From Limnohabitans sp. JirII-31 (GTDB lineage Bacteria; Pseudomonadota; Gammaproteobacteria; Burkholderiales; Burkholderiaceae_C), in NCBI RefSeq assembly GCF_002778315.1, contig NZ_NESA01000001.1:620001-684000 (forward strand): a DNA stretch of 64,000 bases, read 5' to 3'. The notes beneath the pieces were generated by a model. That model was not told the origin of the DNA, searched no databases, and saw only the letters and a program-made list of their open reading frames with translations. Below are positions 39,727 to 49,795 of the stretch, one piece after another (the stretch's first letter is position 1; every line of letters starts with the position of its first letter). Position numbers and translations under genes: made by a program.

Positions 39727-40539
39727 TCAGCAACAGGTGGTGGTCACAAACTCGGGCAGGGCGGGGCTGCCACCGGACAGGGTCAACACTTCGTATCCGG
39801 TCTCAGTGACCAAAATGGTGTGCTCCCATTGCGCCGACAGCGAGTGGTCGCGCGTGACGATCGTCCAGCCGTCACCAAGCTCTTTGATATCTTTGCGGCC
39901 CGCGTTGATCATGGGCTCAATGGTGAAGGTCATGCCCGTTTTGAGCTCTTCCCCCGTGCCGGGTTTGCCGTAGTGCAGCACTTGCGGCTCTTCGTGGAAC
40001 ACCTGACCAATGCCATGACCACAGAACTCTCGCACCACCGAAAAGCCGTGGCTTTCAGCGAAACGTTGAATGGCAAAGCCAATATCGCCCAAGCGTGCGC
40101 CAGGCTTGACTTTGACAATGCCGTGCCACATCGCCTCATAGGTCAATTTGCACAAACGCTTGGCGGCAATGGACGACTCGCCAACCAAAAACATGCGGCT
40201 GGTGTCACCATGCCAACCGTCTTTGATGACCGTGATGTCGATGTTGACGATGTCGGCTTTTTTCAGCGGTTTGTCGTTGGGAATGCCGTGACAGACCTGA
40301 TGGTTGATGGAGGTACAGATCGACTTGGGGTAAGGGTTGTCGCCGCTCGGGTTGTAGTTCAGCGGGGCAGGAATGGCACCTTGCACCTGGGTGATGTAGT
40401 CATAGGCCAGCTTGTCCAACTGGTTGGTGGTGACCCCGGCCACCACGTGCGGGGTGAGGAAATCCAGAACTTCGGAGGCCAGTTTGCCTGCGACACGCAT
40501 GCCCTCAATACCTTGGGCGTCTTTGTAAGTGATCGTCAT
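39727..40539 (-). CDS. map: Type I methionine aminopeptidase
   Basis: Removes N-terminal methionine after deformylation. Start ATG 40539 gives 270 residues ([15 protein letters not shown]); an upstream in-frame ATG at 40602 would add 21 residues of non-family sequence. Metal ligands are visible in [14 protein letters not shown] near residue 97 and in G-H-G-I-G near 171, with E residues in F-T-I-E-P and E-H-T-I-L. In many relatives rpsB-tsf diverges from map; here a BrnT/BrnA module takes that place. Confidence 0.95.
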   Translation of the reverse strand: MTITYKDAQGIEGMRVAGKLASEVLDFLTPHVVAGVTTNQLDKLAYDYITQVQGAIPAPLNYNPSGDNPYPKSICTSINHQVCHGIPNDKPLKKADIVNIDITVIKDGWHGDTSRMFLVGESSIAAKRLCKLTYEAMWHGIVKVKPGARLGDIGFAIQRFAESHGFSVVREFCGHGIGQVFHEEPQVLHYGKPGTGEELKTGMTFTIEPMINAGRKDIKELGDGWTIVTRDHSLSAQWEHTILVTETGYEVLTLSGGSPALPEFVTTTCC

Positions 40540-40647
40540 GTTGGAATTATCCCATTGGGGCACAAGCCCTTGCTGATCGCAGTTTTTCCTTCTAATGCTC
40601 ACATGCGGTTTGGCTCAAACACCTAAGCTCAAAGTTTCGACAAAACT

Positions 40648-40662
40648 CATACTTTTCGTATG
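40648..40662 (+). repeat. Short inverted repeat at brnT start
   Basis: CATAC (40648-40652) and GTATG (40658-40662) with a 5-base spacer, the second arm including the brnT start codon. Its position suits binding of the BrnA-BrnT complex, but 5-bp arms also arise by chance. Confidence 0.35.
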
Positions 40663-40941
40663 TACAATAAGTTAAGAATTGTTTTTGATCCAGAAAAAGA
40701 CAAACAGAATCAAATCAAACATCAAGGCGTGTCGTTGATTGAAGCCGTTGACTTTGATTGGTGTGAAGCGGTTTACATCAAAGATAAACGTCGTGACTAT
40801 GGTGAGCATCGAGTCATTGCTTTTGGCATTTTGAACAACCGTTTGTTTGTTGTCGTTTTTGTAGACCGTGAAAATGAGCGAAGGGTCATCAGCCTACGCA
40901 AAGCTAACTTCAGAGAGGTAAAACGTTATGCCCAAACTTAA
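40660..40941 (+). CDS. brnT: BrnT-family ribonuclease toxin
   Basis: A 93-residue RelE-fold toxin of the type II BrnT/BrnA family. The family features F-D-P-E-K-D-K-Q-N-Q-I-K-H-Q-G-V-S, then R-x-Y-G-E-H-R-V-I-A-F-G and the C-terminal R-V-I-S-L-R-K-A-N-x-R-E are clear. Characterised BrnT cleaves mRNA and blocks translation. The start at 40660 has no obvious Shine-Dalgarno sequence and overlaps a short inverted repeat. It overlaps brnA by 14 nt; toxin-first order is the family rule. Confidence 0.9.
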   Translation: MYNKLRIVFDPEKDKQNQIKHQGVSLIEAVDFDWCEAVYIKDKRRDYGEHRVIAFGILNNRLFVVVFVDRENERRVISLRKANFREVKRYAQT

Positions 40942-41227
40942 ACTTGGCCATATCAGCCCCACACCCAAAGAAGATGCCCAGATTCAAGAAGGGATCGATG
41001 CAGACCCTGACACGTGGTTTTTAACGGATGAAGAGTGGGAGAAAGTCAAACCCACTGCGCGCATAGGGCGTCCGCCAGCTGAAGTCACCAAAGAGCGCAT
41101 CACGATTCGCTTGTCGCGAGACGTTGTCACTCAATTTCGTGCCACTGGAGAAGGTTGGCAAACACGCATAGATGCAGCGCTGAAGCAATACATTCTTGAA
41201 CATCCGATTGGATCCCCTGGTCAGTGA
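40928..41227 (+). CDS. brnA: BrnA-family antitoxin
   Basis: A 99-residue antitoxin with an N-terminal toxin-binding half (D-A-D-P-D-T-W-F-L-T-D-E-E-W near residue 24) and a C-terminal ribbon-helix-helix DNA-binding part (I-T-I-R-L-S-R-D-V-V, then W-Q-T-R-I-D-A-A-L-K-Q-Y-I). This order is the reverse of the common antitoxin layout and typical of BrnA. It overlaps brnT by 14 nt. 133 bases separate it from purL. Confidence 0.9.
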   Translation: MPKLKLGHISPTPKEDAQIQEGIDADPDTWFLTDEEWEKVKPTARIGRPPAEVTKERITIRLSRDVVTQFRATGEGWQTRIDAALKQYILEHPIGSPGQ

Positions 41228-41360
41228 AAACGGACGCTCATCACGTGGGGCGATTGTGTACAACCTGTGGCCAGTGCCCACGTAAAATCCAACCAGTGCC
41301 GACCAGCCCCAGTCAGCGGCCCGGCGTAACGATTTCCCCGTCTTTTTCTCAAGGCCATCC

Positions 41361-44300
41361 GTGTCCCTGCACCTCAGCATTTTCGAAGGCGGCAACGCCC
41401 TCAGCGATTTCCGTGTTCAACAACTCTTGCCCCGACTCGCCGCCATCGCGCCACAGATCAAAGGCTTCAATGCACGCTTTGTACATTTGGCCGCCAGCGA
41501 AGAAGCATGGGATGCCACCCAGCAGCGCACCCTGGCCGCACTGCTGACTTACGGTGAGCCGGCACACCCTGGGACAGATGGTGTCGCGCTGGTGGTCACC
41601 CCACGTTTTGGCACAGTATCGCCCTGGGCTTCCAAAGCCACAGACATTGCGCACAACTGTGGCTTGGGGCTGAAGCGCATCGAGCGCATCACCGAATTTC
41701 GCATCTTGCTCAAAGACGGTTTGCTGAGCAAAGGCAGCCTGAGCCCTGAGCAATTGGCGGCGGTGGCCGATGTGCTGCATGACCGCATGACCGAGTCGGT
41801 GATGCGCACCCGCGATGAAGCGCTCAACCTGTTCACCGAACTGCATCCAGCCCCCATGGAGCATGTCGATGTGCTGACCGGAGGGCGCGCCGCACTGCAA
41901 GACGCCAACACGCGTTGGGGCCTGGCTTTGGCCGATGACGAGATGGACTATCTGGTGACCGCGTTTGCCCAGTTGCAACGCAACCCCACCGATGTGGAGT
42001 TGATGATGTTTGCGCAGGCCAACAGCGAGCACTGCCGCCACAAAATCTTCAACGCCGAATTCACCATCGACGGCGTGGCGCAGCCGCACAGCCTGTTCGG
42101 CATGATTCGCCACACCCACAAGACCCACCCGCAGTACACCGTGGTCGCGTACTCGGACAACGCCTCCATCATGGAAGGCCATGCGGTGGAACGCTTTGTG
42201 GCCACGAACAACGGCACCGACTTGCCCCACTACGACAAAGTGGCCGCGACCCACCATGTGTTGATGAAGGTGGAAACGCACAACCACCCCACCGCCATTT
42301 CGCCGTATCCCGGCGCGTCCACCGGCAACGGGGGCGAAATTCGCGACGAAGGCGCCACCGGACGTGGCTCCAAACCCAAAGCGGGCATGTCGGGCTTCAC
42401 CGTGTCCAAGTTGTGGGACAGCAGCTTGGGTCGTCCCTCGCACATGGCCAGCCCACTGCAAATCATGACCGAAGGCCCACTGGGTGGCGCGGCCTTCAAC
42501 AACGAGTTTGGCCGTCCCAACCTATTGGGCTATTTCCGCGAGTACGAACAAGAGGTGGCGGGCGTGACACGTGGCTATCACAAGCCCATCATGATCGCCG
42601 GTGGTTTGGGGGTGATTGACAGCACGCAAACCCACAAGATCGAATTTCCTGCGGGCACCTTGCTGATTCAACTGGGTGGCCCCGGCATGCGCATTGGCAT
42701 GGGAGGCGGTGCCGCCAGCTCCATGGCCAGTGGCACCAACGCGGCTGAGCTGGACTTTGACTCGGTGCAACGCGGCAACCCCGAGATCGAGCGCCGGGCG
42801 CAAGAGGTGATCAACCATTGCTGGACGCAGGGCAAGAACAATCCGATCCTGGCCATCCACGACGTGGGGGCAGGCGGCTTGTCCAACGCGTTTCCAGAGT
42901 TGACCAACGACGCCGGACGCGGTGCCCGCTTTGATTTGCGTGCCGTGCCCCTAGAAGAATCAGGCCTGGCCCCAAAAGAGATTTGGTCCAACGAAAGCCA
43001 GGAACGCTATGTGCTGGCCATTGCGCCCGAGTCGCTGGCGCAATTCAAAGCCTTTTGTGAGCGTGAGCGCTGTCCGTTTGCCGTGGTCGGGGTGGCCACC
43101 GAAGAACGCCATCTCATCGTGGCCAACGAAGACGCTGCGGTCACCGCAGAGAGCCATCTTGCCAGCGCCGATCGCGCCGTGGACATGCCCATGAACGTGC
43201 TGTTGGGCAAGCCGCCCAAGATGCACCGTGACGTACAACGCGTGCAGCGCGTCAGCCCCGCGATGGATTTGACCGGTGTGCGCCTGCAAGACGCGGTGAT
43301 TCAGGTGCTCAGCCACCCGACTGTGGCGAGTAAGCGCTTTTTGGTCACCATCGGCGACCGCGCTGTGGGTGGCCTGACCCACCGTGACCAAATGGTGGGC
43401 CCCTGGCAAGTGCCGGTGGCCGATTGCGCGGTGACCCTGGCTGACTACCAAGGCTTCAAAGGCGAAGCCATGAGCATGGGCGAACGCACGCCCTTGGCCG
43501 CCTTGCATGGCCCGGCTTCGGGTCGCATGGCGGTGGCTGAAGCCATCACCAACCTGCTGGCGGCCCCCATCGAGTTGCCCCGTGTCAAGCTCAGTGCCAA
43601 CTGGATGGCGGCCTGTGGCGAGCCCGGCGAAGATGCTGCGCTTTACGACACGGTGCAAGCTGTGGGGCTGGAACTGTGCCCCGCTTTGGGCATCTCTATC
43701 CCGGTGGGCAAAGACAGTTTGTCCATGCGCACCCAGTGGCGCGAGGGTGACGCCACGAAAAAGGTCACCTCACCGGTGAGCTTGATCGTCAGTGCGTTTG
43801 CCTCCATCGCCGACGTGCGTGGCACGCTCACCCCCCAACTCAACGCCACCGAAGAAGACACCACCTTGGTGTCGGTCGACCTTGGCCGCGGCCAGCACCG
43901 TATGGCGGGCAGCATCTTGGGCCAAGTGCTGGGCCAAGCAGGCGACACCGTGCCTGACCTGGACCACGCCCAAGATTTGGTGCAACTGGTCCACGCGGTC
44001 AACGACTTGCGTGCGCAAGGAAAAATCTTGGCCTACCACGACCGCAGCGATGGCGGCTTGATGGCCACCGCCTGTGAAATGGCCTTTGCGGGCCAAGTGG
44101 GCGTGGCGCTGAATGTGGACATGTTGATCACCGAGGGCGACGGCATCAGCGACAGCCGCGCTGAATACGGGGACACCAAGAACTGGACCGCTCAGGTGAG
44201 CGCACGGCGCGAAGAGTTGACGCTCAAGGCACTGTTCAACGAAGAGCTGGGTGTGCTGTTGCAAGTGCGCACGTCCGAGCGCAACGCGGTCATGCAAACG

Positions 44301-45383
44301 CTGCGCGCGCATGGGCTGTCCAAACACAGCCACTTTGTGGGCAAGACGCGTCCTGCGTCGTCGGCCATCGCCAAGGGCCAAGGCGAGGTCAGTGTCTGGC
44401 GCGATGCCAAAGAGGTGTTCAGCGCCAAACTTGCCGACCTGCACCAGGTGTGGGACAGCGTGAGCTGGAAGATTTGCCAGCAACGTGACAACCCCGTCTG
44501 CGCCGATGCCGAGCACGCCAGTGCGGGCGACCCGCTCAACCCCGGCCTGCATGTGCATCTGCCTGCGGGCGTGTGCGACAACGTGGCAGCTCCGTTCATC
44601 CACAGTGCCAAACCCAAAGTGGCTGTGTTGCGCGAGCAGGGCGTCAACTCGCACGTGGAGATGGCCTATGCCTTCACCGAAGCGGGTTTTGAAGCCTATG
44701 ACGTGCACATGACCGACCTGCAAACCGGGCGTGCCAAGCTGCAAGATTTCCAGGGCTTGGTGGCCTGTGGTGGCTTCAGCTACGGTGACACCTTGGGTGC
44801 TGGCATTGGCTGGGCACGCTCCATCACCTTCAACCCCGTGTTGTCTGAACAGTTCCAGCAGTTCTTTGGCCGTACCGACACCTTTGGTTTGGGCGTGTGC
44901 AACGGCTGCCAAATGTTTGCCGAATTGGCCGACATCATTCCGGGCACTGCGGCTTGGCCGCGCTTCACCACCAACCAGAGTGAGCGCTTTGAAGCACGCT
45001 TGTCGATGGTGGAGGTGTTGCCGTCTCCGAGCCTGTTTTTGCAAGGCATGGCAGGCAGCCGTTTGCCCATTGCCGTGGCACACGGCGAGGGCTATGCCAA
45101 CTTCAGCCAACGCGGTGACGCCGCCCAGGTGGTGGCCGCGATGCGCTTTGTCGACAACTTCGGCGTGGCGACACAAACCTACCCCTTCAACCCCAACGGC
45201 AGCGCGGGCGGTCTGACCGCCGTGACCACCGCCGATGGCCGCTTCACGGCCATGATGCCGCATCCTGAACGCGTGTTCCGCAACGTTCAAATGAGCTGGA
45301 CTGATTTGGGTGCCACAGGGGGCATCGACGCCTTCAGTCCATGGATGCGCATGTGGCGCAATGCGCGCAAGTGGGTGGGTTGA
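41361..45383 (+). CDS. purL: Phosphoribosylformylglycinamidine synthase, large fused form
   Basis: Converts FGAR to FGAM with glutamine as the nitrogen donor. The 1340-residue protein is the single-chain form of beta- and gammaproteobacteria, joining PurS-like, PurL and PurQ parts. The synthetase region includes N-S-E-H-C-R-H-K near residue 222 and G-x-G-G-E-I-R-D-E near residue 322. The C-terminal glutaminase has the nucleophile C1180 in G-V-C-N-G-C-Q-M and the pair in M-P-H-P-E-R near residue 1300. Start GTG 41361 yields [15 protein letters not shown]. No riboswitch or PurR-like operator was recognised upstream. Confidence 0.97.
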   Translation: MSLHLSIFEGGNALSDFRVQQLLPRLAAIAPQIKGFNARFVHLAASEEAWDATQQRTLAALLTYGEPAHPGTDGVALVVTPRFGTVSPWASKATDIAHNCGLGLKRIERITEFRILLKDGLLSKGSLSPEQLAAVADVLHDRMTESVMRTRDEALNLFTELHPAPMEHVDVLTGGRAALQDANTRWGLALADDEMDYLVTAFAQLQRNPTDVELMMFAQANSEHCRHKIFNAEFTIDGVAQPHSLFGMIRHTHKTHPQYTVVAYSDNASIMEGHAVERFVATNNGTDLPHYDKVAATHHVLMKVETHNHPTAISPYPGASTGNGGEIRDEGATGRGSKPKAGMSGFTVSKLWDSSLGRPSHMASPLQIMTEGPLGGAAFNNEFGRPNLLGYFREYEQEVAGVTRGYHKPIMIAGGLGVIDSTQTHKIEFPAGTLLIQLGGPGMRIGMGGGAASSMASGTNAAELDFDSVQRGNPEIERRAQEVINHCWTQGKNNPILAIHDVGAGGLSNAFPELTNDAGRGARFDLRAVPLEESGLAPKEIWSNESQERYVLAIAPESLAQFKAFCERERCPFAVVGVATEERHLIVANEDAAVTAESHLASADRAVDMPMNVLLGKPPKMHRDVQRVQRVSPAMDLTGVRLQDAVIQVLSHPTVASKRFLVTIGDRAVGGLTHRDQMVGPWQVPVADCAVTLADYQGFKGEAMSMGERTPLAALHGPASGRMAVAEAITNLLAAPIELPRVKLSANWMAACGEPGEDAALYDTVQAVGLELCPALGISIPVGKDSLSMRTQWREGDATKKVTSPVSLIVSAFASIADVRGTLTPQLNATEEDTTLVSVDLGRGQHRMAGSILGQVLGQAGDTVPDLDHAQDLVQLVHAVNDLRAQGKILAYHDRSDGGLMATACEMAFAGQVGVALNVDMLITEGDGISDSRAEYGDTKNWTAQVSARREELTLKALFNEELGVLLQVRTSERNAVMQTLRAHGLSKHSHFVGKTRPASSAIAKGQGEVSVWRDAKEVFSAKLADLHQVWDSVSWKICQQRDNPVCADAEHASAGDPLNPGLHVHLPAGVCDNVAAPFIHSAKPKVAVLREQGVNSHVEMAYAFTEAGFEAYDVHMTDLQTGRAKLQDFQGLVACGGFSYGDTLGAGIGWARSITFNPVLSEQFQQFFGRTDTFGLGVCNGCQMFAELADIIPGTAAWPRFTTNQSERFEARLSMVEVLPSPSLFLQGMAGSRLPIAVAHGEGYANFSQRGDAAQVVAAMRFVDNFGVATQTYPFNPNGSAGGLTAVTTADGRFTAMMPHPERVFRNVQMSWTDLGATGGIDAFSPWMRMWRNARKWVG

Positions 45384-45447
45384 TAGCCAGCAAGTGAGTT
45401 GCTAAGCTTGACGTCCATCAACAAGTCTTCGGACTGAGGAGATCACC

Positions 45448-45924
45448 ATGCGATCAGTTCTTCAATTGCTGTGCGTGCTGACATTGCTTTTGGTGGGATG
45501 CACAAGCTTTGCGCCGGACCGCAGTTTGCTCGGGCGAGATCGAGCCGCCGTGATTGCAGACATGGGCCCGCCTTCGCGTGAAAGACAATTACCCGGCGGG
45601 TCACGCCTGGAGTACCCTCGTGGCCCATTTGGCAAGAGCACTTATTTCGTCTTCTTGGACGCGAGTGGCAAAGTCACAGCTTGGGAGAATGTGCTCAAGA
45701 CCGAGAATTTCGACAAAATCATCGCTGGCATGCCTGTGAGCGAGGTTGAGTTTCTGATTGGCGAATCCAAATCCGCTTTTGGTGTCGGCTCTCAAAACCA
45801 CCGGGTATGGAACTACCCATTCAACAACTCAATTTGCCGCGTCTTCCAGGTAGAGGTCACCCCCGATGGCAAAGTGGACTCCACAGGCTACGGGTACGCG
45901 CCGGAGTGCGGTAACACGTGGTAA
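45448..45924 (+). CDS. Small predicted lipoprotein, unknown function
   Basis: A 158-residue protein with a lipoprotein signal and lipobox L-V-G-C-T (Cys near residue 18) after a good Shine-Dalgarno GAGGAGAT. The mature part shows two copies of a short fold: D-R-A-A-V-I-A-D-M-G-P-P-S-x-E and, later, I-A-G-M-P-V-S-E-V-E-F-L-I-G-E-S, each followed by aromatic strands. This G-M/D-x-x-V-x-x-x-x-G-x-P pattern recalls SmpA/OmlA (BamE-like) domains, so a duplicated BamE-like lipoprotein is possible. It stands 64 nt after purL and 12 nt before the Bug protein. Confidence 0.75.
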   Translation: MRSVLQLLCVLTLLLVGCTSFAPDRSLLGRDRAAVIADMGPPSRERQLPGGSRLEYPRGPFGKSTYFVFLDASGKVTAWENVLKTENFDKIIAGMPVSEVEFLIGESKSAFGVGSQNHRVWNYPFNNSICRVFQVEVTPDGKVDSTGYGYAPECGNTW

Positions 45925-45936
45925 CTCATCAATCTC

Positions 45937-46926
45937 ATGCTTAACAAAAACTCTCTCAAACTCTTTTCTTTTCTGGTGCTTTTTTTCTGTGTGCTTGGGG
46001 TGTCACAAGCCCAAGCACCGGCTAACGCTTACCCCACCAAACCGATTCGTCTGATCGTGCCTTTCCCGCCGGGTGGGGGCACCGACATCTTGTCGCGCTT
46101 GATCGCGACCAAGTTGAACGAACAGCTCAAGTGGACCGTCATTGCGGACAACCGTGCGGGCGCTGGCGGCACCATTGGCATCACAGAAGCGGTCAAGGCT
46201 GCCCCAACGGGCTATGACCTGGTCATGGGCCAAAAAGACAATTTGGTGATTGGCCCGTGGCTGTACAAAAACTTGCCCTGGGACCCGACCCGCGACTTGG
46301 TGGCGGTGGCGCACATCGCTTACACGCCCGTGGTGATTGCCACCAGCGCCAACTCCAAGTTCAAAACCTTGGTAGACGTGATCCAGGCCGCACGCAACGC
46401 GCCAGGCAAAGTGAGCTACGGCTCGCCTGGCAACGGCACATCGATTCATTTGGCGGGCGAGTTGTTTGAAAAAGCCGCCAATATTCAACTCAGCCACATC
46501 CCCTACAAAGGGTCTAACCCCGCCATGATGGATGCGCTGGCAGGCAACGTGGATTTGCTGGTGTCATCGGTGCCCTCAGCCATGAGTCAAATCAAGTCGG
46601 GCAAGTTGCGTCCACTGGCTGTGACCTCGGCCAAACGCAGCTCCTCCATGCCAGATGTGCCAACGGTGGCAGAGTCAGGATTCAAGGACTTTGATGTCAG
46701 CACCTGGTACGGGGTATTGGCCCCAGCAGGCACCCCAGCCCATGTGGTGGCGACACTGAATGCCGAGGTGAACAAACTGTTGGGCAGCCACGAGGTGCGT
46801 GACGCCATTCATGCCCAAGGTGCTGAACCTGAAGCCATGACCCAAGCCAAGTTTGCCAACTTGCTCAAGGCTGACTATGCCAAGTGGAAGGGCATCGTCG
46901 AATCTTCAGGGGCGAAGATCGACTGA
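45937..46926 (+). CDS. Bug/TctC-family tripartite tricarboxylate-type substrate-binding protein
   Basis: A 329-residue periplasmic binding protein. It has a signal peptide (cleavage near A-Q-A, residue 26) and the family start Y-P-T-K-P-I-R-L-I-V-P-F-P-P-G-G-G-T-D. N-R-A-G-A-G-G-T-I-G near residue 70 and G-S-x-G-N-G-T-S-x-H-L near residue 165 form the carboxylate-binding loops. No TctA/TctB membrane partners are near; such orphans are numerous in Burkholderiales. The ligand (often an organic acid) is unknown. A terminator hairpin lies just after its stop. Confidence 0.92.
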   Translation: MLNKNSLKLFSFLVLFFCVLGVSQAQAPANAYPTKPIRLIVPFPPGGGTDILSRLIATKLNEQLKWTVIADNRAGAGGTIGITEAVKAAPTGYDLVMGQKDNLVIGPWLYKNLPWDPTRDLVAVAHIAYTPVVIATSANSKFKTLVDVIQAARNAPGKVSYGSPGNGTSIHLAGELFEKAANIQLSHIPYKGSNPAMMDALAGNVDLLVSSVPSAMSQIKSGKLRPLAVTSAKRSSSMPDVPTVAESGFKDFDVSTWYGVLAPAGTPAHVVATLNAEVNKLLGSHEVRDAIHAQGAEPEAMTQAKFANLLKADYAKWKGIVESSGAKID

Positions 46927-46937
46927 GGATTGACGGG

Positions 46938-48950
46938 TCAACGCGCCCCAGCAGTGGGGCGTGTTTTGTAGAACGTCATCGGTGTTTCAGCCATGTCGCG
47001 CACGCGCTGGTTGAGCACCGATTTTTTCATGTGGCCCACCACATGCATTTCGCAGGGCTTGCAGTCAAACCGCAACGTGAGCTTTTCGCTGCCGTTGATC
47101 AGGGTGAGAGGTTCGGCCTTGACCGTGCCTTGCACGCCTGTCACGCCCTTGGCTTGTTTGGGGCACAAGCTCATGCTGAAACGCACGCAGTGTTTGGTGA
47201 TCATCAAGCTGACTTCGCCCAACTCTTCATGGCTCTCATACGCCGCCGCCACCATCTGCACGCCATGCTTGGCATAAAAACTTCGGGCTTTGTCGTTGTA
47301 GACATTGGCCAGGTAGGTCAAGGTGTCTTCGGGGTAGCTGGCGGGCGGCTCCACAGCGTGGGCGCGGGAAGGGCGCTGGTAGGCTTGTTCGCGTACCCGT
47401 TCTAAGTTTTGCACCGCTTCGCGACGCAAGGCATTGAGCGATGAAGCGGGCACAAACCAGGGCTGACTGAGCGAGACCTGCTGATTCAGCACCTCAAAAG
47501 CGGTGGCGCCAAACTTGCCCAGGTGTTCACGCAAGCTGGCGTCGTTGCGCACCGGGTCTTTGGCCAGCGCTTTGTCGCAACTCAGGAACGCACTGGCGCT
47601 GTTGCCTTCTTCATCGGTCAAGGTGAGGGAGAAGCCTTGGGCTGTATCGGCAAACGCCAACCAGACGCCGATACGACGTTCGCTGGAGGTTTTCTCCAGG
47701 CCTCGTACCCAGTCCATGTCGCGGTTGCGGTTGAGCACCGTGCCGGCACGCAGGTCTTTGAAACCCGCCATCGGGTCTTTGGGAAACACGCGCCACACAC
47801 CCTTTTTGGCCGTGGCTTCGGCGCGGTTGATGGCGACGCCCACCAATTCTTTGTGCAGGTCGTAGTAGCACAGCCCATCGCCGTTGTGCAGCACAGCGGC
47901 TTTGTCAAAGGGTTGCAACTCAATCCAGTTGGGGCCTGTGGCAAGTACCTCGCCCAAGGCGATGCCAGGGTTCTTGGGCGAGTCAAAGGCACCAATGTCC
48001 TCTTTGCGCCCTTGCACAAAGTAGTCGGTGAATTCGCGGTTGAAGTTCTGGTTGGGGTCGGGTGTGAAAAACAGCGTGGTCTGGCCGCTGGACGCGCGGC
48101 TCAAGGGAGGGCGCATCGGGTCGGTCGAATGCTCACGCGCTTCGAGCAATTCATCGATCAACACCCGGTAATGCGCTGTGATGTTTTTGACATAGGCCAT
48201 GTCTTTGTAGCGGCCTTCAATTTTGAAGCTGCGCACACCGGCATCAATCAGGGCTTCCAGGTTGTCGCTCTGGTTGTTGTCTTTCATCGACAGCACATGT
48301 TTGTCGTGCGCGATGAACCGGCCTTGGCTGTCAGTCACGTGATAAGGCAGGCGGCACGCTTGACTGCAATCCCCTCGGTTGGCACTGCGCCCCGTGTGGG
48401 CATGGCTGATGTAGCACTGGCCGCTGTAGGCCACGCACAAGGCTCCGTGCACAAAGAACTCCAGCTTGCAACGCTCGGCATCCAAGGCTTGGTGGATGTC
48501 ACGAATTTGCGGCAAAGTCAGCTCACGGGCCAACACGATTTGCGAGAAACCCACATCTTGAAGAAAGCGGGCTTTCTCGGGCGTGCGAATGTCGGTCTGG
48601 GTGCTGGCGTGCAACTGGATGGGCGGCAAGTCAATTTCCAACAAACCCATGTCTTGCACGATCAACACATCGGCGCCAGCGTTGTAGACGTCCCAGGCCA
48701 TTTGGCGGGCACCTTCCAACTCGTCATCGCGCAAGATGGTGTTGAGGGTGATGAAGATACGGCTGTTGAAACGGTGGGCTTCGCGGCACAAGCGCTCAAT
48801 GTCGCGTACGGTGTTGGTGGCGCTGGCACGGGCACCAAAGGCAGGCGCGCCGATGTAGACCGCATCTGCCCCATGGTGGATGGCGGCGATGCCTATATCG
48901 GCGTCGCGGGCCGGGGCGAGAAGTTCAATTTGATGAGACAGCAGTGACAT
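46938..48950 (-). CDS. rlhA: 23S rRNA 5-hydroxycytidine C2501 synthase
   Basis: Peptidase-U32-family protein that hydroxylates C2501 at the peptidyl-transferase centre, using iron-sulfur and prephenate-dependent chemistry in E. coli. The protein (670 residues from ATG 48950) aligns well in memory with RlhA/YdcP: I-E-L-L-A-P-A-R-D-A near the start, L-H-A-S-T-Q-T-D-I-R-T near residue 117, the cluster G-Q-C-Y-I-S-H...G-D-C-S-Q-A-C-R near residue 183, and the C-terminal C-K-P-C-E-M-H-V. An ATG at 48962 would add four residues but abuts a terminator T-run and lacks a Shine-Dalgarno; the later ATG has a GGAT upstream. Confidence 0.9.
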   Translation of the reverse strand: MSLLSHQIELLAPARDADIGIAAIHHGADAVYIGAPAFGARASATNTVRDIERLCREAHRFNSRIFITLNTILRDDELEGARQMAWDVYNAGADVLIVQDMGLLEIDLPPIQLHASTQTDIRTPEKARFLQDVGFSQIVLARELTLPQIRDIHQALDAERCKLEFFVHGALCVAYSGQCYISHAHTGRSANRGDCSQACRLPYHVTDSQGRFIAHDKHVLSMKDNNQSDNLEALIDAGVRSFKIEGRYKDMAYVKNITAHYRVLIDELLEAREHSTDPMRPPLSRASSGQTTLFFTPDPNQNFNREFTDYFVQGRKEDIGAFDSPKNPGIALGEVLATGPNWIELQPFDKAAVLHNGDGLCYYDLHKELVGVAINRAEATAKKGVWRVFPKDPMAGFKDLRAGTVLNRNRDMDWVRGLEKTSSERRIGVWLAFADTAQGFSLTLTDEEGNSASAFLSCDKALAKDPVRNDASLREHLGKFGATAFEVLNQQVSLSQPWFVPASSLNALRREAVQNLERVREQAYQRPSRAHAVEPPASYPEDTLTYLANVYNDKARSFYAKHGVQMVAAAYESHEELGEVSLMITKHCVRFSMSLCPKQAKGVTGVQGTVKAEPLTLINGSEKLTLRFDCKPCEMHVVGHMKKSVLNQRVRDMAETPMTFYKTRPTAGAR
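46941..46967 (+). terminator. Intrinsic terminator of Bug gene, inside rlhA 3' end
   Basis: Arms ACGCGCCCC (46941-46949) and GGGGCGTGT (46956-46964) pair with one G-U wobble and a further A-T pair, then TTTT. It begins 15 nt after the Bug stop codon and occupies the last codons of convergent rlhA. Confidence 0.75.
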
Positions 48951-48963
48951 GGCCGTATCCATT

Positions 48964-48989
48964 AAAAAAAGCGGCCCGCAGGCCGCTTT
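48964..48989 (-). terminator. Intrinsic terminator after parvulin gene, immediately before rlhA
   Basis: On the - strand a GC stem GCGGCC/GGCCGC with a 4-base loop, extended by A-T pairs, is followed by seven T (48970-48964). It ends the parvulin transcript but touches the rlhA start region. Confidence 0.85.
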
Positions 48990-49009
48990 GTGCTGAACTG
49001 ATGAAAGCG

Positions 49010-49795
49010 TTATTCAACTTTCGCTTTGGCGCGCATTTCTTGCTGGAACGTGGCCATGCGTTGTTGCTGAAGTTGCTGGGTAATTTGAGGCTTGACCTCT
49101 TCTAGCTTGGGCAACTGGGCATCACGCACATCATCCAGACGGATGATGTGAAAACCAAATTGGCTCTTGACTGGTTTGGCCGTGGTTTCGCCTTTTTTCA
49201 GGGCAGCCATGGCGTCCGAGAATTCTCTGACGAAGTTGCCAGGCGCGGCCCAATCGAGGTCGCCACCTTTGGCACCCGAACCTGGGTCTTTGGATTGCTT
49301 CTTGGCGAGGTCTTCAAACTTCGCACCTTTTTTCAAGCTGGCCAGAATGGCATTGGCTTGGGCTTCGGTTTCCACCAAGATGTGGCGTGAGCGGTACTCT
49401 TTGCCACCGTTGGCCGCCACGAACTTGTCGTACTCAACTTTGACATCGGCGTCGGTGACTTTGGCTGTCTCTTGGAAGTTGTTGAACAGTTCACGAATCA
49501 AGATGGTCTGACGTGCCAGTTCCAGCTGATTTTTGTAGTTGTCCGTTGTGTCCAGGCCGCGCTTTTGGGCTTCTTGCATGAAGATTTCGCGGGCAATGAC
49601 TTCTTCTTTGATTTGGGCTTCAACTTCCGGTGTGATGGGGCGTCCCGAGCGAGCCACTTGCTCAGCCAGTGCTTCGGCACGTACCTTGGGCACTGCTTTG
49701 CCGTTGACGATGGCAATGTTTTGTGCCGACACCTGAATGCTCAACGAGGCCAACACCGCAGCTGCCACCACGCTCCAAACCATTTGCTTCTTCAT
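49010..49795 (-). CDS. Periplasmic parvulin-type peptidyl-prolyl isomerase (PpiC/SurA type)
   Basis: A 261-residue periplasmic folding helper. It has a signal peptide (V-S-A-Q, cleavage near residue 24-25), an N-terminal chaperone-like helical region, and a parvulin domain from about residue 130: Y-R-S-R-H-I-L-V-E near 134, G-G-D-L-D-W near 177 and S-Q-F-G-F-H-I-I-R-L near 211, which are the active-site strands. It overlaps bolA by 4 nt (ATGA) and is last in the selO-msrB-yciB-bolA run. Clients are likely outer-membrane or periplasmic proteins. Confidence 0.9.
   Translation of the reverse strand: MKKQMVWSVVAAAVLASLSIQVSAQNIAIVNGKAVPKVRAEALAEQVARSGRPITPEVEAQIKEEVIAREIFMQEAQKRGLDTTDNYKNQLELARQTILIRELFNNFQETAKVTDADVKVEYDKFVAANGGKEYRSRHILVETEAQANAILASLKKGAKFEDLAKKQSKDPGSGAKGGDLDWAAPGNFVREFSDAMAALKKGETTAKPVKSQFGFHIIRLDDVRDAQLPKLEEVKPQITQQLQQQRMATFQQEMRAKAKVE

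Noticed and set aside
43770-45290. 506-codon open frame antisense to purL
   Set aside because: Same reason: fully covered by a conserved gene on the other strand, with His/Gly/Ala-rich shadow composition.
47523-48947. 474-codon open frame antisense to rlhA
   Set aside because: The opposite strand encodes a very well-conserved RlhA; the antisense product is low in recognisable structure.
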